Below are positions 7,479-15,367 of a stretch of DNA of 22,180 bases, one piece after another. The translations under genes were made by a program, and so were the position numbers. The DNA is from JAAOZN01 sp964421575 (GTDB lineage: Archaea > Thermoproteota > Nitrososphaeria > Nitrososphaerales > JAAOZN01): NCBI GenBank assembly GCA_964421575.1, contig CAYQXI010000012.1:1-22180 (forward strand), written 5' to 3'. The notes beneath the pieces are model-generated. The model was not told where the DNA came from. It worked only from the letters and a program-made list of their open reading frames with translations, and made no database searches. The stretch's first letter is position 1. Each line of letters opens with the position of its first letter.

Positions 7479-8370
7479 CCCCTCTCTTCAGAAGCTTCCC
7501 TGTTATGCCGTCCGGTAGAGTAAGGATGACTATAATCATTATTGAGCCAAGTATCAGCATAAAGTAGTCCTTAAACGCGGTAAGTAAATATTCCTCAATA
7601 ATAGAGATTATTACCGCACCTACTATAGGGCCGAGGAATATCTGCGCCCCCCCAAACAATGTCATTATTGCCGGCATAAACGAGTAGAGCGAGTTAAAAG
7701 CGATTCCGGAGTCTATGTATCCCCATCTTGGCGCATACGCGGCGCCTAATAAGCCCATAAACAGACTGCTGAGAGCGAAACCCAGAACCTTGTACCTTGT
7801 GGTGTTTACGCCGAAATGAATGGCAGCCTCCTCACAATCACCGATCATTCTTAGTGCGAGACCTATCCTTGATTTCATTAAAAGTAGGAAGGTTATGATT
7901 GCTACAAACGCAATTATCAGAATCGGATAATACACATCCATCAAAATAATGAACCTACCACGTGTTCCAGTAACCTTCATCTCCCAGAATAATATGACGT
8001 TATTCAGAAGTTCAGCAAGCCCATAGGTAAATATAGCAAAGTAGATTCCACGTAACCTCAAAGTCACAAAACCGATTCCACATGCGAATAGGAAGACGAT
8101 AACACCAGCTAAAAGTAGGACAAGTGTGAACGGTAGAAGTTTACCAAAGACCGCTGTAACGTATACACCTACTCCAAAAAAGGCCGCAGAGCCTAATGAA
8201 ACATATTTCGTAACGCCACAAAAGAAGTACCAGCTCACTGCTAGCCCGATCCAACACAAAATGGTTGTCAACATCGCCAGATAGTATGCTGATATAAAAT
8301 ATGGAGCGGCTAACAGAACCGCAAAAACGGCTACCAAGATACAATATCTTAACAGCTGGTTTCTATTCAA
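7453..8370 (-). CDS. livM: LivM-type ABC transporter permease
   Basis: 305-residue integral membrane protein with about 8-10 hydrophobic segments and the LivM-typical cytoplasmic loop TGDCEEAAIHFGVNTTRYK-like region (EAA-type loop contacting the ATPases), followed by FGGAQIFLGPIVGA. It is the second permease of the heterodimer. Start TTG at 8370, supported by a Shine-Dalgarno GGTGAGG that overlaps the livH stop. It is 6 bp from livH, hence co-transcribed, and runs convergently into livF. Confidence 0.9.
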   Translation of the reverse strand: MNRNQLLRYCILVAVFAVLLAAPYFISAYYLAMLTTILCWIGLAVSWYFFCGVTKYVSLGSAAFFGVGVYVTAVFGKLLPFTLVLLLAGVIVFLFACGIGFVTLRLRGIYFAIFTYGLAELLNNVILFWEMKVTGTRGRFIILMDVYYPILIIAFVAIITFLLLMKSRIGLALRMIGDCEEAAIHFGVNTTRYKVLGFALSSLFMGLLGAAYAPRWGYIDSGIAFNSLYSFMPAIMTLFGGAQIFLGPIVGAVIISIIEEYLLTAFKDYFMLILGSIMIIVILTLPDGITGKLLKRGVKAPRKLP

Positions 8371-8376
8371 ATACCC

Positions 8377-9270
8377 TCACCTCGCAAAAAGGCCTCGCGG
8401 CCTAACTAGAAGGATAACTACTAAAGCGGCATAAATGACGACAAGAGTTAAAGCTGAATGGACTACTCGCATTGTAAAATATGCGAGATACCCTAGTATG
8501 ATGCCTCCCACAATATTACCTTTGAAGCTGCCTATACCGGCTAAAACTACAAGTACTAAGGCGATCAGTGTGTAAGGTACTCCCATAAACGGATTTATCG
8601 CCGAATACAAAATACTTATTAAGATACCTGACCAGCCACCCAGCAGAACCCCTATGCCGAATGAAATAGCGAAGATTCTGTAAATATTTACTCCTACAAG
8701 CTGGGCACCTTCAGGTTGGTCAACGGTGGCCCTCATGGCTAAACCTAGCTTGGTAAACCTCAAGAACAAGTAGAGGATGATATTGACAATAATTGATAGG
8801 ATAGCGATCAGTATTCTGCTAACTTCAAAGGTCACTCCAAAGATGTTCACTGAGCCGAGCGCTGGAGCCTCATACCCTCTATAATTTGCTGTCCATAGGA
8901 TCATAGCTAGATTTTGAATGACGAAAGACAGTCCGAAGAATAGTAAGAGTGATCTGAACTCAAGCTCTCCCGCCGTCCTTGAAATCGCGACCACTCTACG
9001 GAAGATTAATGCGTAGATTAGAAGCCCGATAGAAATCATTGAGGGTCCAACTATAATGATTGAGGCGAATGGATTTAGATTTAGAAGCGTAACCGAAAAG
9101 TATGTAAAATATGCGCCTAGCATCAGAAAATCGCCGTGCGCTACGTTGAGCATTCTTGTTACTCCGTATTGTAGATTGAGACCAACGGCTATCACGGAGT
9201 AGATCGCTCCTAGAATTATGCCTCCGATAAGTACATCAAAAATAAGTGAGGGGAAAGCCATTGTAACCAC
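8377..9270 (-). CDS. livH: LivH-type ABC transporter permease
   Basis: 297-residue membrane permease. The LivH hallmark GLNLQYGVTRMLNVAHGDFLMLGAY-type region follows the first span, with the EAA-like loop MRATVDQPEGAQLVGVN and a GIGSFKGNIVGG C-terminal motif. Start GTG at 9270 or ATG at 9261. The TATA box near 9299-9309 suits either with a short leader. It forms the livHM transcription unit, opposite in direction to livGF. No periplasmic binding protein gene is next to it. Confidence 0.9.
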   Translation of the reverse strand: MVTMAFPSLIFDVLIGGIILGAIYSVIAVGLNLQYGVTRMLNVAHGDFLMLGAYFTYFSVTLLNLNPFASIIIVGPSMISIGLLIYALIFRRVVAISRTAGELEFRSLLLFFGLSFVIQNLAMILWTANYRGYEAPALGSVNIFGVTFEVSRILIAILSIIVNIILYLFLRFTKLGLAMRATVDQPEGAQLVGVNIYRIFAISFGIGVLLGGWSGILISILYSAINPFMGVPYTLIALVLVVLAGIGSFKGNIVGGIILGYLAYFTMRVVHSALTLVVIYAALVVILLVRPRGLFAR

Positions 9271-9298
9271 CGCGTCGTTTTACGACCAGAAATCTATC

Positions 9299-9311
9299 TT
9301 AATAAATCTTT
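9299..9311 (-). promoter_or_regulatory. TATA box of livHM
   Basis: AAGATTTATTAAG on the minus strand, centred about 35-45 bp before the livH start, within an AT-rich stretch. Confidence 0.45.
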
Positions 9312-9471
9312 TGCTTACATTATTTACAATTTTAATGTATGCGTTGTTATTTGATGGGAAGTTTAAATCATTAAATATTTTTTAGATGTGCCTTAAAATG
9401 TTAGTTATTTGAGGCGGATATACCGGATACTCCCTTTGTTTAAGTATGAACTTTGATTCATTAAAGACTTA

Positions 9472-9523
9472 CTAACCAACGTGTCTGCGAAGGTTATAAG
9501 ATCTTAGTTCATAGATTGGTTAG
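9472..9523. repeat. Inverted repeat with internal palindrome
   Basis: CTAACCAA (9472-9479) and TTGGTTAG (9516-9523) are perfect 8-bp arms 36 bp apart. The spacer contains the perfect palindrome TAAGATCTTA (9497-9506). It could fold as a stem with an inner hairpin, or be regulator sites between the livH and 9719 promoters. Confidence 0.35.
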
Positions 9524-9718
9524 ATAGCAACCTACGTTTCGATTCAGATTAACGTAAGGAGAGAGTATGTTAACAACCTCATAGACTATTTCATTTTCTC
9601 TTTACCGCCCCGCTTATGCTGGAATGTTTACTCTTAGCTGATTTTACTTGCGGTAACGTTTGTAGATCCGAAAGGGAAAGCTTAAAGTTTAATAGCTGAT
9701 TTATGTTGCCAGAAGCAT

Positions 9719-10003
9719 ATGAGTGAAGAGGAAGCCGAGGAGAGCGTCTTCCACAAAAAGCTCAAGGTGAAGTTAAAAGAGAAGGGCAAAGAGGGTAGGA
9801 TTATCTTTCTAAAAGAGTATCTTGAGTTCCTACTGAGGAACAATCGGCCTCTGCCACCAGACTTCCCAGCCTTCTGCAGGGAGGTGATGGGTTTGGATGA
9901 GAGGAACGGCTACATCCATATAAGGATATGGAACGAGAAGAACGAGGTAGTCGAATTCGTTAAGTTGATGAACTACGAGTATAGGATAGATCAGTATGAC
10001 TGA
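9719..10003 (+). CDS. Small hypothetical protein coupled to Fae-Hps
   Basis: 94 residues, not recognised. Very charged: an acidic N-terminus (MSEEEAEES), a Lys-rich stretch (residues 13-25), then LKEYLEFLLRNNRPLPPDFPAFCREVMGL and a C-terminal half that reads as beta strands (GYIHIRIW, VVEFVKLM). One Cys (53). No signal peptide, no membrane span. It overlaps the Fae-Hps start by 8 bp, so the two are almost certainly co-translated. That suggests a partner or regulator of formaldehyde/RuMP metabolism, which is inference. ATG start; TATA-like AAGTTTAATAG about 30 bp upstream. Confidence 0.7.
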   Translation: MSEEEAEESVFHKKLKVKLKEKGKEGRIIFLKEYLEFLLRNNRPLPPDFPAFCREVMGLDERNGYIHIRIWNEKNEVVEFVKLMNYEYRIDQYD

Positions 10004-11180
10004 CTTCTTTGTTGGGGAAGCGCTGGTCGGCGAGGAACCTGAGGTAGCACACATAGATCTCATCATAGGTAAGAAGAGTGGTCCAGCTGGAATAGCCTTT
10101 GCGAACGCGCTTGCTCAGCCAAGGATGGGTCACACACCTATACTTGCTGTGATTAGACCGAATCTACCAGCTAAACCATCCACTCTGATAGTGCCGAAGG
10201 TTACGATAAGGGATCTTGAGGATGCTGAGAAGGTCTTCGGGCCGGCGCAAAGTGCTGTTGCTAAGGCTGTTGCTGATGCTGTTGAGGAGGGGATTATACC
10301 GAAGGAGGGGGTTGAGGATTATGTGGTTCTTGTCTCTGTCTTCATTCACCCAAAGGGTAGGGATTATCAGCGGATCTACCGCTATAACTACGCTGCTACC
10401 AAGCTCGCTCTGCAGCGTGCGCTATCAAGTTTCCCGAGCATAGATAAGGTTTTAGAGGAGAAGGATAAAGCAATACACGGTATGGTTGGGTTTAGAATCA
10501 ACAACCTTAAGAAGCCGCCCTACTTGGAGGTTGCTTTAGACATCCCTGATTGGAGGCGTGTTGAAGCAATAATTAAGGCTCTGCGTAGGAGTGATGCGAT
10601 CCTACTTGAGGCTGGGACGCCTCTGATTAAGAGGTATGGTGTTGAGGTTATCCAGAAGATTCACAGTCTTAGACCTGAGTCTGTCGTTATCGCTGATATG
10701 AAGACGCTCGATGTGGGGAATGTGGAGGCTAGGATGGCTGGTGACGCCACAGCCGACGTAATAGGTTTTTCTGGGCTTGCTCCGATTAAGACGATTGAGA
10801 AGTTCATAGAGGAGTGTAAGAAGATAGGCGCCCTTTCGCTTATGGATACTATAAACGTGCAGAACCCTGTGGATGTGCTCAGAAAGCTGAAGGTGAAACC
10901 GGATATAGTTGAGATTCACAGAGCTATAGATGTTGAGGACGAGGCGTATGCTTGGGGCAATATAAAGGAGATAAGAGAGGTCTGCGGGAAGGTGCTGATA
11001 GCGGTAGCGGGTGGGATAAGACTCAACAACGTGGAAGCAGCTCTAAAGGCTGGAGCTGACATCATAGTGGTTGGTAGGGCGATCACAGCCGCAAAGGACG
11101 TTACAGGGGCTGCGAGAGCGTTCCTCCAGAAGATGGGTGTAGAAGAAGTAGATCAGTTCAGGGTAATGACAGACTTCTAG
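9996..11180 (+). CDS. fae-hps: Bifunctional formaldehyde-activating enzyme / 3-hexulose-6-phosphate synthase
   Basis: 394-residue fusion. The N-terminal Fae domain (about 1-165) condenses formaldehyde with tetrahydromethanopterin; it has VAHIDLIIG with H19 at the catalytic position and the conserved FGPAQSAVAKAVADA helix. The C-terminal Hps domain (about 175-390) interconverts ribulose 5-phosphate + formaldehyde and hexulose 6-phosphate; it has LLEAGTPLIKRYG, ADMKTLDVG (233-241) and AGGIRLNNVEAALKAGAD, the TIM-barrel phosphate site. In archaea this fusion typically makes ribulose 5-phosphate from hexoses and traps the released formaldehyde. It overlaps the upstream small gene. Length is normal for the fusion; no Phi isomerase gene lies nearby. 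Confidence 0.95.
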   Translation: MTDFFVGEALVGEEPEVAHIDLIIGKKSGPAGIAFANALAQPRMGHTPILAVIRPNLPAKPSTLIVPKVTIRDLEDAEKVFGPAQSAVAKAVADAVEEGIIPKEGVEDYVVLVSVFIHPKGRDYQRIYRYNYAATKLALQRALSSFPSIDKVLEEKDKAIHGMVGFRINNLKKPPYLEVALDIPDWRRVEAIIKALRRSDAILLEAGTPLIKRYGVEVIQKIHSLRPESVVIADMKTLDVGNVEARMAGDATADVIGFSGLAPIKTIEKFIEECKKIGALSLMDTINVQNPVDVLRKLKVKPDIVEIHRAIDVEDEAYAWGNIKEIREVCGKVLIAVAGGIRLNNVEAALKAGADIIVVGRAITAAKDVTGAARAFLQKMGVEEVDQFRVMTDF

Positions 11181-11195
11181 CCGAAAGAAAAGGGT

Positions 11196-11441
11196 TCACT
11201 CTATCCGAGCAATCAACGTTACTAGACCTGAAGCGGCTAATAGAGCTGAAATAAGGTAGAATGTGACCGCGACCGGCGGATAAAGTGGGGTTGTGGCTGT
11301 AAAGTAGGCTGTTAAGAGCCCTAAGATTAGGAAGACTAGACCGAGTGTCTTCAGCAACACATTTACCCTAGAGCGGTAGATCTCCCTCTTCCTCATATCC
11401 GCTACACTCACGTAGGCAACATTCTTATCCCTTTCTATCAA
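11196..11441 (-). CDS. Small two-span membrane protein, unknown function
   Basis: 81 residues with a basic N-terminal cytoplasmic part (about 1-28) followed by two hydrophobic segments (about 30-50 and 55-77) split by a short TTPLYPP loop. No recognised family. Start TTG at 11441; a TATA-like AGATAAAATTA lies about 27 bp upstream on the minus strand, which suits a leaderless transcript and supports this start. It converges on Fae-Hps with a 15-bp gap. Confidence 0.55.
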   Translation of the reverse strand: MIERDKNVAYVSVADMRKREIYRSRVNVLLKTLGLVFLILGLLTAYFTATTPLYPPVAVTFYLISALLAASGLVTLIARIE

Positions 11442-11523
11442 CAGAGAAGAGAAAGCGTAATTTTATCTCGGTTAGGATGACATCTGGATTGATGTGTAAT
11501 AACCGCCTTCCTCCTCTAGCATC

Positions 11524-11730
11524 TTATTCAATCCGCCGTGTAAATTTAAAACCGAATTTCTTGAACCTTTCAACAGCTCTATATGCTTGCTTCCAAAACT
11601 CAACACCCTCCGCCTCGTTTGAACAAGGATGTTAAATGTTTGGGACTACTGGAAGTTTAACCATCTTTTCGGCAAGCTTGATGATCTCTTTATGAACTTT
11701 GATAACACAGCGCCGCTCATAATTTTTCGC
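11524..11730 (-). pseudogene. Decayed gene remnant with an in-frame stop
   Basis: On the minus strand a protein-like frame runs from 11730 (after a stop) through KVHKEIIKLAEKMVKLPVVP and then hits TAA at 11634-11632. The same frame resumes as HPCSNEAEGVEFWKQAYRAV and stops at 11524. The whole stretch has biased, helical, enzyme-like composition and one frame, but it lacks a proper start and is interrupted. I read it as the remains of a longer gene; the family is not recognised. Random frames of this quality are uncommon. Confidence 0.4.
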
Positions 11731-11775
11731 CTACTATGTAAAAATACATAAAATGGTTATGAGGAAGAAGAGGGT

Positions 11776-12063
11776 GTGGTGTGTTTGGGGTCTGCGTATG
11801 TGCGTGGTAGGTCTGCCGAGTATTGGGTTAAGGGTTTGCTTGAGGATCAAGGCTATCTTGTGATTAGGAGCGCTGCTTCTCACACACCCATAGACCTTCT
11901 TGCTGCAAAAGATGGTGTGAGGCTGGCTGTGCAGGTGAAGGTGAAGAGCAGGTTCACAAAAGAAGAGAAATCAGAGCTAATGAAGTGGGCTAAGCACTTT
12001 GAAGCTAAACCAATATTAGCAACAAAGAATAGGGGAAGATGGGTTCTTAAGGAGGTAGTTTAG
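11776..12063 (+). CDS. Hjc-type Holliday junction resolvase-like nuclease
   Basis: 95-residue PD-(D/E)xK nuclease fold matching archaeal Hjc along its length: RGRSAEYWVKGLLEDQGYLVIR at the N-terminus, PIDLLAAKDG, then AVQVKVK, and PILATKNRGRWVLKEV at the end. Hjc resolves four-way junctions in recombination. Catalytic positions map as E15, D40, Q53 and K55 (spacing close to E9, D33, E46, K48 of Pyrococcus Hjc), so the ExK Glu is Gln. It is also shorter than Hjc (about 120). Start GTG at 11776, or TTG at 11788 (MGSAYVRG). It may be a catalytically impaired or altered paralog. Confidence 0.65.
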   Translation: MVCLGSAYVRGRSAEYWVKGLLEDQGYLVIRSAASHTPIDLLAAKDGVRLAVQVKVKSRFTKEEKSELMKWAKHFEAKPILATKNRGRWVLKEVV

Positions 12064-12110
12064 GTATATAAGCACAACACTCTTATGCTCAAAAGAAAAG
12101 TTAACATCCA

Positions 12111-12120
12111 CTTTTATAAA
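12111..12120 (+). promoter_or_regulatory. TATA box of the Lrp-family gene
   Basis: CTTTTATAAA centred about 31 bp before the TTG at 12147. The spacing fits a leaderless transcript and supports that TTG start. Confidence 0.6.
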
Positions 12121-12146
12121 CCTCCTTTACATAATTCATCTTCGGC

Positions 12147-12602
12147 TTGCAAGTAGGTTTTGATGATGTTGATAAAGGGATTCTTAGGCTGATGCAAGCT
12201 GATGCTAGAATTTCTTATGCTGAGATGGCTAAGCGACTTAACCTCCCCGAGTCGACGATAAGGTATAGGGTTAAGCGTCTAATTGATACTCAGGTTATTA
12301 GGAGGGCGATGGCTCTTGTCGACCCGAGGAAGGTTGGGTTTGATGTGTCGGCTGTGGTGATGGTGAAGGTGGATCCGAATTATATTAGTAGAGCGGTTAG
12401 GGAGGTGGCTTCGTTCGAAGAAGCCCAACACGTCTTTCAGACCACAGGGGAGTATGATATAATCTGTGTAATCCACGTGCGTGATATGAAAGCGTTGAAC
12501 GAGTTCAGGCAGCGAGTGAAGATGCTCCAAGGCGTCAAGGATGTTGTGGTATGGGTTATCACGGAGCTCATAAAGATCGAGCCTACTCTGCCAATCTACT
12601 GA
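12147..12602 (+). CDS. Lrp/AsnC-family transcription regulator
   Basis: 151 residues. The N-terminal winged helix-turn-helix (about 5-60) reads DDVDKGILRLMQADARISYAEMAKRL, then LPESTIRYRVKRL. The C-terminal RAM (ligand-binding, oligomerising) domain includes VVMVKVDP, TTGEYDIICVI and VVVWVITELIK. In archaea these proteins control amino acid and energy metabolism as dimers or octamers and often bind an amino acid. The lack of siroheme-decarboxylase features makes an AhbA/B role unlikely. It sits 72 bp before the radical SAM gene, so it may regulate it. Start TTG, supported by the TATA box 31 bp upstream. Confidence 0.88.
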   Translation: MQVGFDDVDKGILRLMQADARISYAEMAKRLNLPESTIRYRVKRLIDTQVIRRAMALVDPRKVGFDVSAVVMVKVDPNYISRAVREVASFEEAQHVFQTTGEYDIICVIHVRDMKALNEFRQRVKMLQGVKDVVVWVITELIKIEPTLPIY

Positions 12603-12674
12603 ACCAGCAAAAATCTATGCGACATATTGCTGAGAGAGTAAACTGTAAATAGGAGAACGGAATGACCAAAATCG

Positions 12675-13724
12675 ATGGAGATGCAGCCGCCCTTCTTAGC
12701 TTCATACGCTATAACCCAAGCCTGTAATTTAAAATGTAAACACTGCTATAGTGATGCCCGTGAGCACCCTTCTTCAGATGAGTTGTCGACTGAGGAGGCG
12801 AAGAGTTTAATCGACGAGCTTGCTGAGTGGGGGGTGAAGATGCTTATACTTGATGGCGGTGAGCCGCTTCTTAGGGAAGACTTCTTTGATCTAGCACATT
12901 ATGCTTCGATAAAGTGGTTAAGAGTGGTTGTGGGCAGTAACGGTACACTGATAAACGAGGAGGTTGCGATGAAGATGCGTAAAGCTGGTGTTCAGGCAGT
13001 AGCAATATCTATTGATGGTGCGAGTGCCGAAAGCCACGATAAGTTTCGTGGAGAAGAGGGTGCTTTTGAAAAAGCAATAAAAGGTGTGGAAGCTTGCAAG
13101 AGAGCTGGCTTACCATTCCAGTTTAACACAGTAATAAGGAGGAGTATAATCAAAGAGATACCGGATATCCTTAAGATGGCGGTAGAATGGGGAGCATCTG
13201 CTATAGAATTCTTCGACCTCGTAAGGGTAAAGAGGGTTAAAGAGCAGTGCCCAGACGAACCTCTTACTGTAGAAGAGAGGAGGATCATTATGGAGTGGCT
13301 GGCTGATGTGCAACGCGAATACCCATTAATTATCCGCGTCCCAGCTTGCCCCATGTATCCTTTAGCCCTCAAATATAAGGGCATTCAACCGAAAATGGTC
13401 TCGAATGATTTACTGCGCCGAATCCCATACTACGATCGAGGGTGCGCAGCCAGCATGCCAAACGGCTACATAACGATACTATTTAACGGCGACGTAATTC
13501 CTTGCATGCTACTCCAGCACAAGCTAGGGAATATTCGTAGGGAGCGGCTACGTAAAATATGGGAACATCCACTTCTTGTTAATCTCCGCTCAAGGAGCCT
13601 TTTAAAAGGCGAATGTGGAAAGTGTAGGTATAGAGATGTATGTGCAGGTTGTAGGGGGAGGGCTTACGAGGAAACAGGAGATCCCTTTGCAGCAGACCCC
13701 GGCTGCTGGCTTAAGGAGAGTTGA
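12675..13724 (+). CDS. Radical SAM/SPASM protein (AhbC/AhbD/NirJ/PqqE-like)
   Basis: 349 residues. The radical SAM cluster motif is C17-x3-C21-x2-C24 (ACNLKCKHCYSDA), then GGEP (61-64) and a SIDGA segment typical of MoaA/AhbD-type enzymes. The C-terminal SPASM region has C257, C277 and a cluster of C314, C317, C323, C326 and C344, enough for one or two auxiliary [4Fe-4S] clusters. Family members act in heme (AhbC/D, NirJ), peptide or cofactor maturation; the substrate cannot be set from sequence. ATG at 12675 or 12681. The next gene, an S-component-like membrane protein, follows after 3 bp, suggesting a joint cofactor or small-molecule role. Confidence 0.8.
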   Translation: MEMQPPFLASYAITQACNLKCKHCYSDAREHPSSDELSTEEAKSLIDELAEWGVKMLILDGGEPLLREDFFDLAHYASIKWLRVVVGSNGTLINEEVAMKMRKAGVQAVAISIDGASAESHDKFRGEEGAFEKAIKGVEACKRAGLPFQFNTVIRRSIIKEIPDILKMAVEWGASAIEFFDLVRVKRVKEQCPDEPLTVEERRIIMEWLADVQREYPLIIRVPACPMYPLALKYKGIQPKMVSNDLLRRIPYYDRGCAASMPNGYITILFNGDVIPCMLLQHKLGNIRRERLRKIWEHPLLVNLRSRSLLKGECGKCRYRDVCAGCRGRAYEETGDPFAADPGCWLKES

Positions 13725-13727
13725 TTA

Positions 13728-14240
13728 ATGGTTAAGAGCAAGAGGCTGGCTTTAGCAACACTCTTCGGCGTCCTTATATTCGTATCAAAGATACCACTAG
13801 TGACACCCCTTGATAAGGCTGCTATCGTTGTTCAAGCACTCCTACTACCATTGGGGTATTTGGTGATGGGGAGGTTAGGTGCAACCTATGTTTCTGTCGT
13901 AGGCGGGCTACTATCAGCTATCCTTAGACCAGCGCTTTCACCATTCACACTACTCTTCGCACTCCTCTACGGTCTTCTCACTGATGGCTTCTGCATCCTA
14001 TTTAAGGTCCGAGCCTCACAACTCAACACGCTTAGGCTAACCCTATCTATGGGTGTAAGCACAGCCTTGATCGGGTTAATCTCATACTACACCACCGTCT
14101 ACGCCTTCGCACTTCTTCCAAGAAATTTGATGCTTGAGGTTGTTATTCTGGTGTTAGGGACAGTATGCGGATTGGTTGGAGGGTATGTTGCAGCAACTAT
14201 ATGGATAAAGTATCTCTCAAAAATAGTGGCAAAAATTTAG
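13728..14240 (+). CDS. ECF-transporter S-component-like membrane protein
   Basis: 170 residues with about five to six hydrophobic segments, a basic start (MVKSKRLALATLF) and the pattern VVQALLLPLGYLVMGRLGA then GGLLSAILRP, which resembles substrate-binding (S) components of energy-coupling-factor vitamin and metal transporters. The ATPase and EcfT units would be encoded elsewhere and shared. It starts 3 bp after the radical SAM stop. No signature picks the ligand. Alternative: another small membrane family. Confidence 0.5.
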   Translation: MVKSKRLALATLFGVLIFVSKIPLVTPLDKAAIVVQALLLPLGYLVMGRLGATYVSVVGGLLSAILRPALSPFTLLFALLYGLLTDGFCILFKVRASQLNTLRLTLSMGVSTALIGLISYYTTVYAFALLPRNLMLEVVILVLGTVCGLVGGYVAATIWIKYLSKIVAKI

Positions 14241-14270
14241 CTTAGTAGTAATAATAACGATAGTAAATAC

Positions 14271-15344
14271 CTACGCCGCTATTTTGCTAGAGAGTATCTT
14301 ATCTGCTGTGAGGTTAAGCACAATCTCCGCTATATCGGTTGCGTATTCGGCTGTGCGCCTAATATCTTCCACTACAAGCCTAGCTATGTAACTTTGCTCC
14401 CTTACACTTGCGGCATCGATGATCTTCAAAAGGGCCTCAACCTCCTCCTCAACAACACTAGCATCGAGAATCAGCCTTTCAGCGGCTTCATAATCTCTTT
14501 TGAAGAGCGCTTGACTTGACCTTTCGAAGAAGCTCAGTGCGAACTCGCTTAACTTTCTTATGCGGGTGAGCATCTCTTCAGGCAACTTATTCTTCAGCTG
14601 AAGGACGTTCTGCGCTATGCTTGCTGCGTGATCGGCAACCCGCTCTACGCTCTTCACTATAACACGGTAACCGAGGCAGTCCCTTGGTGCATCTAAACCA
14701 ATCTTCTCAAGAATTCTGCTATCTGAGACCGCTAGCTTTAGTTGCCGGATGGTGTATAGGCTGAATCTATCCACCTCATCATCCACTTTGATGACACCAG
14801 CCGCCACCTCGTGGTCAAGGTCACATAGGGCGTTTATGGCGTCTTTATGCATAGAGGCTGTTATCAGAAACATCCTTCTCAGAGCGTTTTCTACGCTCAG
14901 TTCAGGTAAGCCCAGAAAGATCTGAATGGTTATGTGGCCGCTCGATTCATCGATTACTTCAGCACCAATAAGGCTCTTGCGCACAATCTCTTTAACAATC
15001 TCCTTATGCCGTAAGTCAAACTTCCCCTCCTTCGCCTTCACATGTATGATGGTGTATCCTAGCAAGTAGGCAGAGATTATGCGCCTAATTAGCGAGTGTG
15101 GATGATCCTTGGTTGAGGATTCGATTACCGCCTCACTTTTAACTAGCTGAGGAGCCTGCTCTTTAGGTGTAATTATGAGTGATGATGGGCCGTAGCGTGT
15201 TATAGTTACTTCGCTTCCAGCGTTAAGCTTCATGTCATCGACCCAACGCTTCGGGAGAGCTATTATGTAAGATGATTTCCCCGAAAATTGGATGCGTCTA
15301 GTCCAATAGTTTGCTACTTCCGCACTCTCTTTCTTTTTATCCAT
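14271..15344 (-). CDS. AbrB-PhoU fusion, phosphate-uptake regulator
   Basis: 357 residues. A SpoVT/AbrB DNA-binding domain occupies about residues 14-60 (TRRIQFSGKSSYIIALPKRW, then LNAGSEVTITRYGP). Two PhoU helical repeats follow (about 120-350), with RVADHAASIAQNVL and RRTAEYATDIAEIVL, the metal-binding E/D-rich PhoU signatures. In archaea this architecture is common and is thought to regulate pst genes; it lies divergent to pstC with an 89-bp intergenic region. ATG start at 15344. It ends 30 bp from the convergent S-component-like gene. Confidence 0.88.
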   Translation of the reverse strand: MDKKKESAEVANYWTRRIQFSGKSSYIIALPKRWVDDMKLNAGSEVTITRYGPSSLIITPKEQAPQLVKSEAVIESSTKDHPHSLIRRIISAYLLGYTIIHVKAKEGKFDLRHKEIVKEIVRKSLIGAEVIDESSGHITIQIFLGLPELSVENALRRMFLITASMHKDAINALCDLDHEVAAGVIKVDDEVDRFSLYTIRQLKLAVSDSRILEKIGLDAPRDCLGYRVIVKSVERVADHAASIAQNVLQLKNKLPEEMLTRIRKLSEFALSFFERSSQALFKRDYEAAERLILDASVVEEEVEALLKIIDAASVREQSYIARLVVEDIRRTAEYATDIAEIVLNLTADKILSSKIAA

Positions 15345-15367
15345 ATACTTCCCACAAATATATGGAT

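Larger units (their letters stand above)
9271..9718. other. Divergent intergenic region, 448 bp
   Basis: AT-rich, with no credible gene on either strand. It holds the livH promoter at its left end, an inverted repeat at 9472-9523, and a TATA-like AAGTTTAATAG near 9685-9695 some 25-35 bp ahead of the ATG at 9719. Confidence 0.5.

Noticed and set aside
12147..12602. Siroheme decarboxylase (AhbA/AhbB-like) for the Lrp-family gene, given the radical SAM neighbour
   Set aside because: The sequence has a typical Lrp helix-turn-helix and RAM domain; no decarboxylase features were seen.
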